Below the pieces are notes generated by a model. That model saw only the letters and a list, made by a program, of their open reading frames with translations, did no database searches and was not told the origin of the DNA. Position numbers and translations under genes: made by a program. From the NCBI GenBank assembly GCA_016839845.1, contig JAEOTL010000444.1, positions 1-6,073 on the forward strand: 6,073 nucleotides of DNA, read 5' to 3'. How positions within the stretch are numbered: position 1 is the stretch's first letter; every line of letters starts with the position of its first letter. This DNA is from Promethearchaeota archaeon (GTDB taxonomy: Archaea > Asgardarchaeota > Lokiarchaeia > Sigynarchaeales > SOKP01). Shown here piece after piece: positions 5,454-6,073 of this stretch.

Positions 5454-6073
5454 ATGATGAACATGAGTAATTCGGTTATTGAAATTATTGATTTATTTTA
5501 TAATCCAAAATCAGTTGCAGTAGTAGGCGCGTCAAAGGTTCCTATGAAAGGTGGGAACCGTATCGTCGCGAATTTACACTCAAACGGCTTCAAGGGTCAA
5601 ATTTTTCCCGTAAATCCTAACTATACTGAGGAAGATGAGGTATATGGATTCAAGTTTAAAAAATCTGTGTTAGATATTGAAGAGGAAGTAGACCTTGCCA
5701 TTTTTTATGTAAACAATCGCATTGTAACGAAAACGATTAAAGATTGTGTCAAGAAAGGAATAAGAGCTGCAATCATTCAAAGTGCTGGGTTTGAGGAAGT
5801 GGGGGAAGAAGGTTTAAAATTGCGGGACGAAATTGCCATGATTACAGACAATTTCTCCAAGCTCCATATTGTTGGTCCAAATTGTATGGGGATTAGTCGT
5901 TTCGATGGAGATTATGCTGACAAGGATAAAAGAGGAGGGTTCTTCACTGGACAATTTACTCTCGCGAATTATAAACGAGGGAATGCTGCTATTATCACCC
6001 AAAGCGGTTTCTTGAATGGTGGGATCGCACCCCTTATTTTTAGCCAGTTCCCCAATCTTGGATTTAGGTACAT
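5454..6073 (+). CDS. Acyl-CoA synthetase (NDP-forming) / acetate-CoA ligase alpha region, partial
   Basis: The frame runs from an ATG at 5454 off the right edge, giving 206 complete codons. Residues 17-57 match the CoA-binding Rossmann domain of NDP-forming acyl-CoA synthetases: NPKSVAVVGAS, then KGGNRI, then GFKGQIFPVNPNY. The second succinyl-CoA-ligase-like domain begins with VGPNCMGI (140-147) and has ITQSG (181-185), a variant of the usual SQSG. The family interconverts acyl-CoA and acid while making ATP or GTP from the diphosphate; in archaea it often conserves energy at the end of peptide or sugar fermentation. The phosphorylated histidine, normally near residue 250, lies beyond the edge, so activity cannot be judged. 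Nor can I tell whether this is a separate alpha subunit or a fused alpha-beta chain. An upstream in-frame TGA at 5445-5447 limits the start; ATGs at 5457 and 5463 are alternatives, with none preceded by a clear SD. Confidence 0.88.
   Translation, partial: MMNMSNSVIEIIDLFYNPKSVAVVGASKVPMKGGNRIVANLHSNGFKGQIFPVNPNYTEEDEVYGFKFKKSVLDIEEEVDLAIFYVNNRIVTKTIKDCVKKGIRAAIIQSAGFEEVGEEGLKLRDEIAMITDNFSKLHIVGPNCMGISRFDGDYADKDKRGGFFTGQFTLANYKRGNAAIITQSGFLNGGIAPLIFSQFPNLGFRY

Noticed and set aside
5814..6002. Minus-strand frame of 62 codons
   Set aside because: Antisense to the second domain of the acyl-CoA synthetase, which carries GPNCMGI and TQSG motifs.
1..6073. CRISPR arrays, tRNA or rRNA genes, insertion sequences
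   Set aside because: No regularly spaced repeats, cloverleaf-like segments, transposase motifs or terminal inverted repeats were seen on either strand.

Overview
This is an AT-rich window (about one third G+C by eye) that reads as archaeal. Several start codons lack a Shine-Dalgarno (SD) site but have an archaeal-type TATA element upstream. Two predicted surface proteins carry N-glycosylation sequons, ten of them in one 286-residue protein. The right edge enters an NDP-forming acyl-CoA synthetase, an enzyme family common in archaea. The membrane-anchored TIR protein resembles sequences I recall from Asgard (Lokiarchaeia-like) genomes, so an Asgard archaeon is my best guess. That placement rests on memory and style, not on a marker gene.

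Six protein genes are visible and they strictly alternate in strand (-,+,-,+,-,+). From left to right: (1) a partial secreted protein with a CBM9/DOMON-like domain, minus strand, cut at the left edge (1-756); (2) a membrane-anchored alpha/beta hydrolase of the proline-iminopeptidase type (968-2047, plus); (3) a heavily sequon-bearing surface protein of unknown function with a C-terminal membrane anchor (2084-2944, minus); (4) an eight-helix membrane protein fused to a C-terminal TIR domain that keeps the candidate NADase glutamate (3159-4400, plus); (5) a class I SAM-dependent methyltransferase (4478-5275, minus); (6) the N-terminal part of an acyl-CoA synthetase (NDP-forming) or its alpha subunit, plus strand, cut at the right edge (5454-6073).

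Because orientation alternates, there are no operons here. Three divergent intergenic regions (757-967, 2945-3158, 5276-5453) must hold the promoters, and two short convergent gaps (2048-2083, 4401-4477) hold terminators. The second gap includes a dyad with T-tracts suited to ending transcription from both sides. Each divergent region also carries a perfect short dyad close to, or over, the minus-strand promoter, which could be operators. The genes do not form an obvious pathway. The shared theme is the cell envelope: three have clear membrane segments and a fourth has a signal peptide. The TIR fusion is the most interesting element: it looks like a membrane sensor or effector with a cytoplasmic TIR domain and no recognisable defence partner in the window. 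No RNA gene, CRISPR array, insertion sequence or tRNA was found, and no gene-free stretch exceeds 300 bases.
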